Origin: Aeromicrobium sp. 9AM
Lineage (GTDB): Bacteria; Actinomycetota; Actinomycetes; Propionibacteriales; Nocardioidaceae
Length of the DNA stretch: 64,000 bases
Direction: 5' to 3'
Assembly: GCF_902506105.1 (NCBI RefSeq)
Contig: NZ_LR733304.1
Span: 2,367,832 to 2,431,831 of the forward strand
The position numbers were made by a program, and so were the translations under genes. The stretch's first letter is position 1. Every line of letters begins with the position of its first letter. Below the pieces are notes generated by a model. It saw nothing but the letters and a program-made list of their open reading frames with translations, was not told the DNA's origin and made no database searches. Below are positions 33,187 through 42,985 of this stretch, one piece after another.

Positions 33187-34083
33187 ATGACGACCCGCCC
33201 CACCCCGCTGCCGCTCGCCGACCTGACGCGACTTCACGACGAGATCCTCGACTGGTTCGGTCGTACGGCCCGTGATCTGCCGTGGCGCCGCAACGTGTCA
33301 CCGTGGGCTGTCATGGTCTCGGAGTTCATGCTGCAGCAGACCCCGGTGTCGCGGGTGCTGCCGGTGTACGAGGCATGGATCGAGCGCTGGTCGACGCCAG
33401 CCGCACTCGCCGCCGCGCCGTCGGGTGAGGCCGTGCGGGCGTGGGGCCGACTCGGCTACCCGCGGCGCGCGCTACGGCTGCACGCCGCAGCCACGGCCAT
33501 CGTCGAGCGCCACGGTGGCGAGGTGCCGTCAGCCCTCGACGAGCTGCTCGCCCTGCCCGGCGTCGGCGCCTACACCGCGGCCGCCGTCTCGTCCTTCGCA
33601 TTCGCCGGCCGCGAGGCCGTGCTCGACACGAACGTCCGGCGTGTGTTCGCCCGGATCATTGCCGGTGAGCAGTTCCCGCCCGCAGCCGTGACCACCGCCG
33701 AGCGCGACCTGGCCACCGCGCTGCTGCCCGTACGCGACGCGCACCGCTGGGCCGCAGCGACGATGGAGCTCGGCGCACTGGTGTGCACCGCGCGTTCGCC
33801 ACGGTGCGACGAGTGCCCGGTGGCCGACCTGTGCCGCTGGCGCGCAGCGGGCTATCCGGCGTACGACGGGCCGGCTCGCCGCGGCCAGGCCTGGCACGGC
33901 ACGGACCGGCAGTGCCGCGGGCGACTGATGGCCGTGCTGCGCGACGCACCCGGTCCCGTGCCGAAGTCGGCGCTCGACCTCGTGTGGGCCGATGCGCCGC
34001 AGCGCGAACGGGCTCTCGACGGCCTGGTCGCCGACGGTCTCGTGGAGCCCCTGCCCGGCGAGACGTACGCGCTGCCAACGTGA
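33187..34083 (+). CDS. mutY: A/G-specific adenine DNA glycosylase, short form
   Basis: 298-residue base-excision enzyme that removes adenine opposite 8-oxoguanine. Catalytic Glu in VSEFMLQQTPVSRVLPVYEAW, helix-hairpin-helix LLALPGVGAYTAAAVSSFAF, catalytic Asp in VLDTNVRRVFARI, and the [4Fe-4S] cluster ligands Cys-X6-Cys-X2-Cys-X5-Cys in CTARSPRCDECPVADLCRW. It lacks the long NUDIX-like C-terminal domain of E. coli MutY, usual for actinobacterial forms. The frame is open upstream; ATG 33187 gives the family N-terminus. Confidence 0.93.
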   Translation: MTTRPTPLPLADLTRLHDEILDWFGRTARDLPWRRNVSPWAVMVSEFMLQQTPVSRVLPVYEAWIERWSTPAALAAAPSGEAVRAWGRLGYPRRALRLHAAATAIVERHGGEVPSALDELLALPGVGAYTAAAVSSFAFAGREAVLDTNVRRVFARIIAGEQFPPAAVTTAERDLATALLPVRDAHRWAAATMELGALVCTARSPRCDECPVADLCRWRAAGYPAYDGPARRGQAWHGTDRQCRGRLMAVLRDAPGPVPKSALDLVWADAPQRERALDGLVADGLVEPLPGETYALPT

Positions 34084-34144
34084 CGCCGGTTCCTAGGGAG
34101 GCCGCCTGCGGCCGACCGGGAGCGAGCTCTGCGAGCGAAGGACG

Positions 34145-34159
34145 CTCCGCACCTCAACC
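34145..34159 (-). repeat. Half copy of the GGTTGAGG...CTCGAAACC repeat
   Basis: Minus-strand GGTTGAGGTGCGGAG, the left end of the dispersed repeat seen in full at 48111 and 58416. It supplies the TGA stop codon and last Gly codons of the TetR gene. Confidence 0.6.
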
Positions 34160-34696
34160 GCCCAGTGCGGCGGCCAGGTCCTCGATGATCTGGCGGGACT
34201 CGGCCTCGTCGTCGAGCGGGCGGTCGAGGAACACGCCGTTGAATGTCGCGTCGATCAGGTTGGCGACACCCTCCGCGCGCCCGGCGGACACGCCCGAGCG
34301 CTGGAGGTATGCCGAGAGAGTCTCGATCCACAACGTGTTGGAGGCGCGGATCGACGAGGCGTACGGCTCCCGGCCGAGCAGGCCCAGCGCCGCGGCCTCG
34401 ACGTACATACGTTGGCAGCGCTGCACCTGCTCGTGCTCGGTGTAGGTCGCCCACAGGTCGAGCACCGCCTGACGCAGTGACCCCGCCGGCTCCATGGCGT
34501 CGATGTAGGCCATCGAGCGGGTGTTGGAAGCCTCGAGCACCGCTGAGACGAGCTCGTCCTTGGAGCCGAAGTGATAGATCAGCATCCGGTCGCTCGTGCC
34601 GAGCTGGGCGGCGAGGGGACGAAGGCTCAGGCCGATCAGCCCGTGGGCCAGGGCATAGTCGGTGGCCGCCTCGACGAGGTCATCGCGCTTGCTCAT
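34154..34696 (-). CDS. TetR-family regulator of the adjacent SMR efflux gene
   Basis: 180 residues. N-terminal HTH (residues 5-50): DLVEAATDYALAHGLIGLSLRPLAAQLGTSDRMLIYHFGSKDEL. The C-terminal ligand domain is variable. It faces the SMR gene across a 68-base gap that contains two identical palindromes, so it very likely represses that gene and itself. Inducers of such pairs are usually cationic lipophilic compounds; that is inference. Confidence 0.88.
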   Translation of the reverse strand: MSKRDDLVEAATDYALAHGLIGLSLRPLAAQLGTSDRMLIYHFGSKDELVSAVLEASNTRSMAYIDAMEPAGSLRQAVLDLWATYTEHEQVQRCQRMYVEAAALGLLGREPYASSIRASNTLWIETLSAYLQRSGVSAGRAEGVANLIDATFNGVFLDRPLDDEAESRQIIEDLAAALGG

Positions 34697-34708
34697 ATGC
34701 AGATGAAT

Positions 34709-34722
34709 GTAGCATGTGCTAC
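34709..34722. promoter_or_regulatory. TetR operator copy 1
   Basis: GTAGCATGTGCTAC, a perfect 6-bp inverted repeat with two-base centre, 13 bases upstream of the TetR ATG. Confidence 0.75.
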
Positions 34723-34731
34723 GTTAGAAAC

Positions 34732-34745
34732 GTAGCAAGTGCTAC
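34732..34745. promoter_or_regulatory. TetR operator copy 2
   Basis: GTAGCAAGTGCTAC, the same palindrome with a different centre, 23 bases from copy 1 centre to centre and 20 bases upstream of the SMR ATG. Between the copies lies ACGTTAGAAACGT, itself an inverted repeat. Confidence 0.75.
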
Positions 34746-34764
34746 AGGAAGCCAGGAATGGATC

Positions 34765-35091
34765 ATGCTCATCGCTGCCGCCCTGTTGATGGTCGCGATC
34801 GCCACCGAGGTGGCCGCCACCGCGGCGCTCCCCCGTGCCGAAGGGTTCACCAACCCGGGCTGGACCGCGGTCGTGGTCGCCGGCTACGCCTTGTCGATCT
34901 GGCTGCTGACCGTGGTGGTCAAGGAGATCCCGGTGTCCGTCACGTACGCCATCTGGGCCGGACTGGGCACCGCCGCGATCGCCGTCATCGGCGTCGTGTT
35001 CCTCGACGAACCGGTCAACCCCGCCAAGATCGCCGCGATCGCGCTGATCATCGCCGGCGTCGTGCTGCTCAACGCCCAGACCTCGCACTGA
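34765..35091 (+). CDS. Small multidrug resistance (SMR) efflux protein
   Basis: 108 residues, four membrane helices, dimeric proton-driven exporter of quaternary cations (EmrE/QacE/Mmr type). The essential membrane Glu is Glu13 in LLMVAIATEVAATAAL; VVVKEIPVSVTYAIWAGLGTA is the typical third-helix block. AGGA stands seven bases before ATG 34765; the longer open frame upstream overlaps the TetR gene. Under control of the divergent TetR by the double operator. Confidence 0.93.
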   Translation: MLIAAALLMVAIATEVAATAALPRAEGFTNPGWTAVVVAGYALSIWLLTVVVKEIPVSVTYAIWAGLGTAAIAVIGVVFLDEPVNPAKIAAIALIIAGVVLLNAQTSH

Positions 35092-35097
35092 CTCGCC

Positions 35098-35103
35098 TAA
35101 CCT
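35098..35103 (+). promoter_or_regulatory. -10 box for leaderless phosphatase-like gene
   Basis: TAACCT, six bases before ATG 35110. Confidence 0.45.
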
Positions 35104-35109
35104 CGACGC

Positions 35110-35535
35110 ATGAGCGAGTGGGACGCCGACGCCGTCGGGGTGATGAGCCTGCCGTCTGGGCTGCGCGTTCGCGGCCGGGGGCTCCGCAGCGAGCTGCCAC
35201 ACGGCCCGGAGCCGGACCTCGGGGTCTATCTCCTCGGTCATGAACCGGCGCCTGTCGCCTGGGAGTCGCGTTGGGTCAGGTGGCCCGACTTCCGGCTGCC
35301 GAGCGATCCCGCAGCACTGCGCCTGGTCCTCCTGGAGGTCAGGAAGCGCGCCGCCGGCGAGCGGGTCGAGATCGCGTGCGGCGGCGGACGTGGGCGTACC
35401 GGGACGGCGCTTGCCTGCCTGGCCGTGCTCGACGGCGTACCTGCAGGGCAGGCTGTGGCGTACGTCCGCGAGCACTACGACGCCAAGGCGGTCGAGACGC
35501 CGTGGCAGATGCGCTTCGTGCGCCGCTTCGCCTGA
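35110..35535 (+). CDS. Protein-tyrosine-phosphatase-like protein
   Basis: 141 residues. Carries the CX5R phosphate loop as IACGGGRGRTGTALACLAVL (Cys near 92, Arg near 98) and a WPDFRLPSDP stretch that fits the general-acid loop. Similar small phosphatases of the dual-specificity type occur in many actinomycetes without known target. Single gene, 18 bases downstream of the SMR gene. Confidence 0.8.
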   Translation: MSEWDADAVGVMSLPSGLRVRGRGLRSELPHGPEPDLGVYLLGHEPAPVAWESRWVRWPDFRLPSDPAALRLVLLEVRKRAAGERVEIACGGGRGRTGTALACLAVLDGVPAGQAVAYVREHYDAKAVETPWQMRFVRRFA

Positions 35536-35546
35536 GACACGACGAA

Positions 35547-35572
35547 GCCCCCGCAGCCTGGGCTGCGGGGGC
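35547..35572. terminator. Bidirectional terminator between phosphatase gene and clpC
   Basis: Perfect 12-bp stem GCCCCCGCAGCC / GGCTGCGGGGGC with a TG loop, between two convergent genes. No T-run, as usual in high-GC genomes. Confidence 0.8.
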
Positions 35573-35592
35573 CTCGTACGTACGCGCGGCTG

Positions 35593-38106
<2,514 letters not shown>

Positions 38107-38187
38107 GGCGTCCCCCTCTGCTGGACTATCAGTTCAGTTTAGTCGGGTATGGAAATCTGCACGCATCGATGTCCATATGTGTAACCC

Positions 38188-38213
38188 AACCTTCACCGTG
38201 GACCCGGTGTTCC
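38188..38213 (-). promoter_or_regulatory. SigR/SigH-type promoter of clpC
   Basis: Minus-strand GGAAC (38213-38209), 18 bases, GTT (38190-38188). Fits the thiol-oxidative/heat ECF consensus GGAAT-N18/19-GTT, with C in the fifth place. The clpC gene is a known member of that regulon in Streptomyces and Corynebacterium. Confidence 0.62.
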
Positions 38214-38247
38214 GGAGTTCGCTGTCGGCAGAACCGGCCGGTCGGTG

Positions 38248-39756
38248 TCACTCGGCCCGCGACAGCGGAAACAGAATCGCTTCGCGGATGCCGATGCCCT
38301 GCAGCAGCATGACGAGCCGGTCGACGCCGAGTCCCATGCCGCCGGCCGGGGGCATGCCGAACTCGAGGGCGCGCAGGAAGTCCTCGTCGACGTCCATGGC
38401 CTCGGGGTCGCCGGCCGCGGCGAGCCGCGACTGCTCCTCGAGCCGCTCGCGCTGGATGACCGGGTCGTTGAGCTCGGAGTAGGCCGGGGCCAGCTCGACG
38501 CCGTTGATGATGAGGTCCCACGCCTCGACCAGGCCGGGCTTCGTGCGGTGCTTCTTGGCCAGCGGACGTACGGCCTCGGGGTAGTCGCGGACGAACGTCG
38601 GCTGGATCAGCGTGTGCTCGACGAGCTTCTCGTAGAGCTCGAGCACGATGTCGCCGGCGACCCAGTGCGGCTGGAGGGCGACCTCGTGCTTGGCCGCCAG
38701 CGCCTTAAGTTCGTCGGCGGAGGTGTCGTTGTCGACCGGCGTACCGGTCGCGTCGGAGACGAGCTCATGGATCGTGGCGTGCTTCCACTCGCCCTCGAGA
38801 TCGATCTGCGAGCCGTCGCGACCCGGGACCACGGTCTTGCCGATCGCCCGCGCGGCATTGACCACCAGGTCGCGCGTGAGCTCGGCCATCGTGTCGTACG
38901 AGCCATAGGCCTCGTACGCCTCGAGCATCATGAACTCGGGGTTGTGGGTGTTGTCGACGCCCTCGTTGCGGAACGTCTTGCCGATCTCGTAGACCCGGTC
39001 GACGCCGCCGACCAGGGCGCGCTTGAGGTCGAGCTCGATCGCGATGCGCAGCAGCATGTCCTCGTCGAACGCGTTGGTGTGCGTCGTGAACGGCCGGGCC
39101 GCGGCACCGCCGTTGGTGTGCTGCAGGACCGGGGTGTCGACCTCGATGTACTCGTGCGCGTCGAGTGTCGCGCGGAGCGACTGCAGGACCTTGGCCTTCA
39201 CGCGTACGTTGTCGCGGGCCTCGGGCCGCACGATCAGGTCGACGTAGCGCATGCGGCTGCGGGCCTCGTCGGACAGCGGGTTGTGCTCGTTGGGCAGCGG
39301 ACGCACGGTCTTGGCGGCGATCTGCCACCCGCTCGCCATGACCGAGAGCTCGCCGCGCTTGCTCGTGATGACCTCGCCGGTGACCGCGAGGTGGTCGCCG
39401 ATGTCGACGGTCGACTTGAACTCCGCGAGCCGGTCCTCCCCCACGCCGTTGAGCGAGATCATGGCCTGCAGCGGTGTGCCGTCACCCTCGCGCAGCGCGG
39501 CGAACACGAGCTTGCCGGTGCCACGGATGAAGATGACCCGGCCCGCGACCGTGACGATGTCGCCGGTCTGCACGTCCGGTCCGAGCGCCTCGGCGTCGTA
39601 CGCCTCGACGACCTGCTTGAGCGTGTGGGTGCGGCCGACGATGACGGGATAGGGCTCCTCGCCGCGGTCGATGAGCTGCTGGCGCTTGTCCAGGCGCACG
39701 CGCATCTGCTCGGGGAGGTCGTCCTCTGGGGCAGGGGTGCTGGTCGCGTCGCTCAC
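38248..39756 (-). CDS. lysS: Lysyl-tRNA synthetase (class II)
   Basis: 502 residues. N-terminal OB-fold anticodon domain (about 35-140) and class II catalytic core: motif 1 region DAHEYIEVDTPVLQHTNGGAAARPF, motif 2 YEIGKTFRNEGVDNTHNPEFMMLEAY, and motif 3 GGMGLGVDRLVMLLQGIGIREAILFP. GTG 39756 (VSDATSTP) is preferred to ATG 39822, because TAGGAT stands eight bases before the GTG, so the mRNA may be nearly leaderless. Lies between the pan/coaX operon and clpC on the same strand. Confidence 0.95.
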   Translation of the reverse strand: MSDATSTPAPEDDLPEQMRVRLDKRQQLIDRGEEPYPVIVGRTHTLKQVVEAYDAEALGPDVQTGDIVTVAGRVIFIRGTGKLVFAALREGDGTPLQAMISLNGVGEDRLAEFKSTVDIGDHLAVTGEVITSKRGELSVMASGWQIAAKTVRPLPNEHNPLSDEARSRMRYVDLIVRPEARDNVRVKAKVLQSLRATLDAHEYIEVDTPVLQHTNGGAAARPFTTHTNAFDEDMLLRIAIELDLKRALVGGVDRVYEIGKTFRNEGVDNTHNPEFMMLEAYEAYGSYDTMAELTRDLVVNAARAIGKTVVPGRDGSQIDLEGEWKHATIHELVSDATGTPVDNDTSADELKALAAKHEVALQPHWVAGDIVLELYEKLVEHTLIQPTFVRDYPEAVRPLAKKHRTKPGLVEAWDLIINGVELAPAYSELNDPVIQRERLEEQSRLAAAGDPEAMDVDEDFLRALEFGMPPAGGMGLGVDRLVMLLQGIGIREAILFPLSRAE

Positions 39757-39835
39757 GAGGGTCGATCCTATCGGTGCTGTTGGTGACCCTGACTTTCCGG
39801 TCGGCCCGACATCCCGCGCCAAGATCTGGCGTCAG

Positions 39836-39876
39836 ATCAACCGTTTCGGACACCCGTCGGGGTCAGAACGGTTGAT
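39836..39876. terminator. Hairpin between coaX and lysS
   Basis: Perfect 10-bp arms ATCAACCGTT (39836-39845) and AACGGTTGAT (39867-39876) around a 21-base loop that can pair further (GACACCC with GGGGTC). Probably the terminator of the pan-coaX transcript; a second short stem GCCA-AGATC-TGGC at 39818-39830 follows. No T-run. Confidence 0.5.
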
Positions 39877-39904
39877 GTGCCGCCACTTCTTGGGGCCGAC
39901 GGGT

Positions 39905-40684
39905 TCAGTCGTGGTTCTTCTCGTGGATCAGGCGGAGGCCCGTGAGGGTCAACCAGGGGTCGCGGGTCGTGATGGTCGTGCAGTGGTCGACGACGGCCTC
40001 GGGGTAGGAGCCGGTGGCGATGACGGTGACGTGGTCGGGATCGGCGCCGAGGGACTCGATGATGCGGGTGACGAGCCCGTCGACGAGGCCGGCGAAGCCG
40101 TAGACGATGCCGGACTGCAGCGCTTCGACGGTGTTCTTGCCGATGACGTCGCGGGGCAGGGCCAGCTCGACGCTGCGCAGCTGGGCGCCGCGCCGGGCCA
40201 GCGCCTCCAGCGAGAGCTCAACGCCGGGTGCGATGGCACCACCGATGTAGCGGTTGGCGTCGTCGACCACGTCGAAGATCGTCGCGGTGCCGTTGAGGTC
40301 GACGACGATCGCCGGACCGCCATAGAGCTCTGCGGCGGCCAGCGCGTTGACGATGCGGTCCGCGCCGACCTCGCGAGGGTTGTCGGTGTGGATCGGCACG
40401 CCCGTCTTGACGCCGGGACCGACGATCGCGACCGGCAGGTCGGCCCAGTAGCGCTCCTGCATCGCCCGCAGCTCCACGAGGATCGCCGGCACCGTGCAGC
40501 ACAGGGCCACCGCGCTGATGTGCGAGATGCCCTCGTGGTCGACGAGACCCATAAGCAGCATGTACCACTCGTCAGACGTACGCCGCTCGTCCGACGACAC
40601 CTGCCAGTGCGCGATGAGCTCGTCCTCGTCGAACGCGCCGATCGTCGTGTGGCTGTTGCTGACGTCGAGACACAGGAGGGTCAT
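39905..40684 (-). CDS. coaX: Type III pantothenate kinase
   Basis: 259 residues, ASKHA fold, first step of CoA synthesis from pantothenate. Family blocks: DNPREVGADRIVNALAAAEL and the APGVELSLEALARRGAQL loop. Two phosphate loops differ from the usual form: DVSNSHTTIG instead of D-x-G-N-T, and VVDLNGTATIFDVV with an extra Asn where DFGTATT is usual. The first Asp is kept. ATG 40684 is chosen because it gives the family start; the frame is open upstream. Directly behind panC and panD, so pantothenate synthesis and its phosphorylation are in one transcript. Confidence 0.87.
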   Translation of the reverse strand: MTLLCLDVSNSHTTIGAFDEDELIAHWQVSSDERRTSDEWYMLLMGLVDHEGISHISAVALCCTVPAILVELRAMQERYWADLPVAIVGPGVKTGVPIHTDNPREVGADRIVNALAAAELYGGPAIVVDLNGTATIFDVVDDANRYIGGAIAPGVELSLEALARRGAQLRSVELALPRDVIGKNTVEALQSGIVYGFAGLVDGLVTRIIESLGADPDHVTVIATGSYPEAVVDHCTTITTRDPWLTLTGLRLIHEKNHD

Positions 40685-40688
40685 GTCT

Positions 40689-41123
40689 TCACCGGGAGGC
40701 CACGAGGGGGTTGTCGATGACGTCGCCACGTACGAGGCCCGAGCCGGCCAGCACCTCGGCCGGGTCACTGCCCGCGCCGACGACCCGGTTGTCGGCGTCG
40801 ACGAACACGACGCTGGGCTCGAACGTACGCGCCTCGGCATCGTCCATCTGCGCGTACGCGATGAGGATCACGAGGTCGCCCGGGTGCACGAGGTGCGCGG
40901 CGGCACCGTTGATGCCGATGACGCCGGAGCCGCGCTCACCGGCGATCGTGTAGGTCTCGAGCCGCGCGCCGTTGTCGATGTCGACGATGTGGACGAGCTC
41001 GCCGGGCAGCAGGTCGGCGGCGTCGAGCAGGTCCTGGTCGACCGTCACCGAGCCGACGTAGTGCAGGTCCGCCTGGGTCACCGTCGCGCGGTGGATCTTG
41101 GACTTCATCATGGTGCGGATCAA
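40689..41123 (-). CDS. panD: Aspartate 1-decarboxylase
   Basis: 144-residue pyruvoyl enzyme that makes beta-alanine. The self-cleavage site is Gly-Ser in [16 protein letters not shown], which yields the pyruvoyl group. Blocks [13 protein letters not shown] and [31 protein letters not shown] are typical. I use TTG 41123 because AGGAG stands at normal distance and the translated start [15 protein letters not shown] matches mycobacterial PanD; ATG 41111 is the alternative. Confidence 0.95.
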   Translation of the reverse strand: MIRTMMKSKIHRATVTQADLHYVGSVTVDQDLLDAADLLPGELVHIVDIDNGARLETYTIAGERGSGVIGINGAAAHLVHPGDLVILIAYAQMDDAEARTFEPSVVFVDADNRVVGAGSDPAEVLAGSGLVRGDVIDNPLVASR

Positions 41124-41125
41124 CG

Positions 41126-41959
41126 TCAGGCTCCTAGCGTGAGGGCGGTGTTGTCGAGGAGTCGCGGCGTGCCGACCTTGGCGGCCACGAGCAGGCGCGC
41201 CTCGGCACCGGGACGGGGCTCGCCCATGTCGGGGTCTGTCAGCACGAGGTAGTCCGGCGTGATGCCCGCGGAGTCGAGCACCCTGTGGGCCTCGGCGAGC
41301 ACGTCCTCCGCACCATCGGGGCCGGCAGCGACGCCGGCGCGCAGCGCAGCCGAGATGTAGGCAGCCTGCTGGCGCTCCTCGGCCGAGAGGTAGCGGTTGC
41401 GCGAGCTCATCGCGAGACCGTCGTGCTCACGTACGGTCGGGCAGCCGACGATCTCGACTCCCTGCGCGAGCTCGCGCGCCATGTGCCGGATCAGGGTCAG
41501 CTGTTGGTAGTCCTTCTCGCCGAACACCGCGACGTCAGGGCGGACGAGCCCGAACAACTTCGCCACGACGGTCAGCACACCGCGGAAGTGGGTCGGGCGT
41601 ACGGCGCCTTCGAGGACCGTGCCGAGCGGGCCGGGATCGACCGTGACGGTGTCGACCAGCCCGGACGGATACATCGTCGGCACGGTCGGCGCGAACACGA
41701 CGTCGACGCCTGCCTCGGCGCAGCGCTCGAGGTCGGCGTCGAACGTACGCGGGTATGCCTCGAAGTCCTCGCCCGGTGCGAACTGCGTCGGGTTGACGAA
41801 GATCGACGCGACGAGGGTCTCGCCGAGCGGCCGGGCGTGCTTGAGCAGCTGCAGGTGGCCGTCGTGCAGCGCGCCCATCGTGGGCACGAACGAGACCGTC
41901 GAGTCACCGCGCGCGGCGTCGAGCTCCGCACGCGTACGCGCGATGGCCGGCGTTGCCAT
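41126..41959 (-). CDS. panC: Pantothenate synthetase
   Basis: 277 residues; joins pantoate and beta-alanine using ATP. The HIGH-type motif is in [16 protein letters not shown], followed by [39 protein letters not shown] and the KMSKS-like SSRNRYLS. It is three bases after the DUF2520 gene and two bases before panD, so all are one operon. Confidence 0.96.
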   Translation of the reverse strand: MATPAIARTRAELDAARGDSTVSFVPTMGALHDGHLQLLKHARPLGETLVASIFVNPTQFAPGEDFEAYPRTFDADLERCAEAGVDVVFAPTVPTMYPSGLVDTVTVDPGPLGTVLEGAVRPTHFRGVLTVVAKLFGLVRPDVAVFGEKDYQQLTLIRHMARELAQGVEIVGCPTVREHDGLAMSSRNRYLSAEERQQAAYISAALRAGVAAGPDGAEDVLAEAHRVLDSAGITPDYLVLTDPDMGEPRPGAEARLLVAAKVGTPRLLDNTALTLGA

Positions 41960-41962
41960 GGA

Positions 41963-42865
41963 TCAGATCCCGGCGGCGATCTCGGCCAGCGTGTCCCAGT
42001 CGGCCTCGTCGAGGACCTGGCGGATCGTGCTGGCCTGGGCGGGCGCGAGGCGACCGTCCGACTCGGCACGACCGGCGGTGGCGCGGGCCATCTCGAGGTA
42101 GGCATCGACCGTCGCATCGTCGACATCGGCCGCGGCGAGCGCGTCGACGTGGGCGCGGATCGTCGTGACGTCACCGCGTACGACCGGGCCGGTGAGGGCC
42201 GCGTCGCCGTAGGCGAGCGCGTTGTCGAGGGCGGCGGTCAGCAGGGGGCGGAGCACCGCGGCGGGATCGGCGGCGCCGGCCGTGCGGAGCAGGTCCATCG
42301 ACTGCGCGACGAGGGTGACGAGGTGGTTGGCGCCATGGGCGAGGGCTGCGTGATAGAGCGCGCGGTCGGCCTCGGCGACCCACATCGGGGTGCCGCCGAG
42401 GGCCGCGACGAGCTCTTCGGCGAGCGCACGCTCGGCCGGGCCGGCCGTGAGGCCGAAGACCGGCGTGCGGTCGAGGTCGACCGGCGTGCCGGTGAAGGTC
42501 ATGGCCGGGTGGAACGCGATCGGACGCGCGCCGAGCCGGGTCAGCGAGGCCAGCGCGTCGAGGCCGTGGCGGCCGCTGGTGTGCAGGACGTACTGGCCGC
42601 GGCGTACGGCACCGGACGCGGCAAGCTCCTCGGCGATCGCGATGAGGTCGTCGTCAGGCACGGCGAGCACGAGGATGTCGCTGGCGGCCGCGAGCTCGAC
42701 CGGCGTGCGTACGTCGACGCCCGGCAGCAGGGTCGAGACGCGAAGCTGCGAGGCCTCGGAGCGCGCGGAGACGCCCACGAGGGGATAGCCGGCGGCGCGG
42801 AATCGCGATGCGAGGACGGCGCCGACTCTTCCGGCTCCGATCACGCCCATGGAGAAACGCTTCAT
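41963..42865 (-). CDS. DUF2520 Rossmann-fold oxidoreductase-like protein
   Basis: 300 residues. N-terminal NAD(P)-binding fold (MGVIGAGRVGAVLASRFRAAG), LVLAVPDDDLIAIAEEL, then HPAMTFTG and a C-terminal helical domain (HAALAHGANHLVTLVAQSMDLL). This family is regularly found directly upstream of panC in actinobacteria and other phyla and resembles ketopantoate or F420-dependent reductases. It may supply pantoate by reducing ketopantoate, but this is inferred. ATG 42865 has AAAGG before it. Confidence 0.85.
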   Translation of the reverse strand: MKRFSMGVIGAGRVGAVLASRFRAAGYPLVGVSARSEASQLRVSTLLPGVDVRTPVELAAASDILVLAVPDDDLIAIAEELAASGAVRRGQYVLHTSGRHGLDALASLTRLGARPIAFHPAMTFTGTPVDLDRTPVFGLTAGPAERALAEELVAALGGTPMWVAEADRALYHAALAHGANHLVTLVAQSMDLLRTAGAADPAAVLRPLLTAALDNALAYGDAALTGPVVRGDVTTIRAHVDALAAADVDDATVDAYLEMARATAGRAESDGRLAPAQASTIRQVLDEADWDTLAEIAAGI

Positions 42866-42985
42866 GCGTGGTGCCTTTCGTTCCAGTCCCGCGAGCGGGT
42901 ACCAGACAAACTGACGTCTCAAGTCTACCTTCGGGGCGCTCCGGCGACAGGGGTACGACCTATGCCATGAGTCACACACCGGTGG

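Noticed and set aside
39757..39904. T-box leader before lysS
   Set aside because: No T-box core sequence and no specifier stem is visible; only a simple hairpin.
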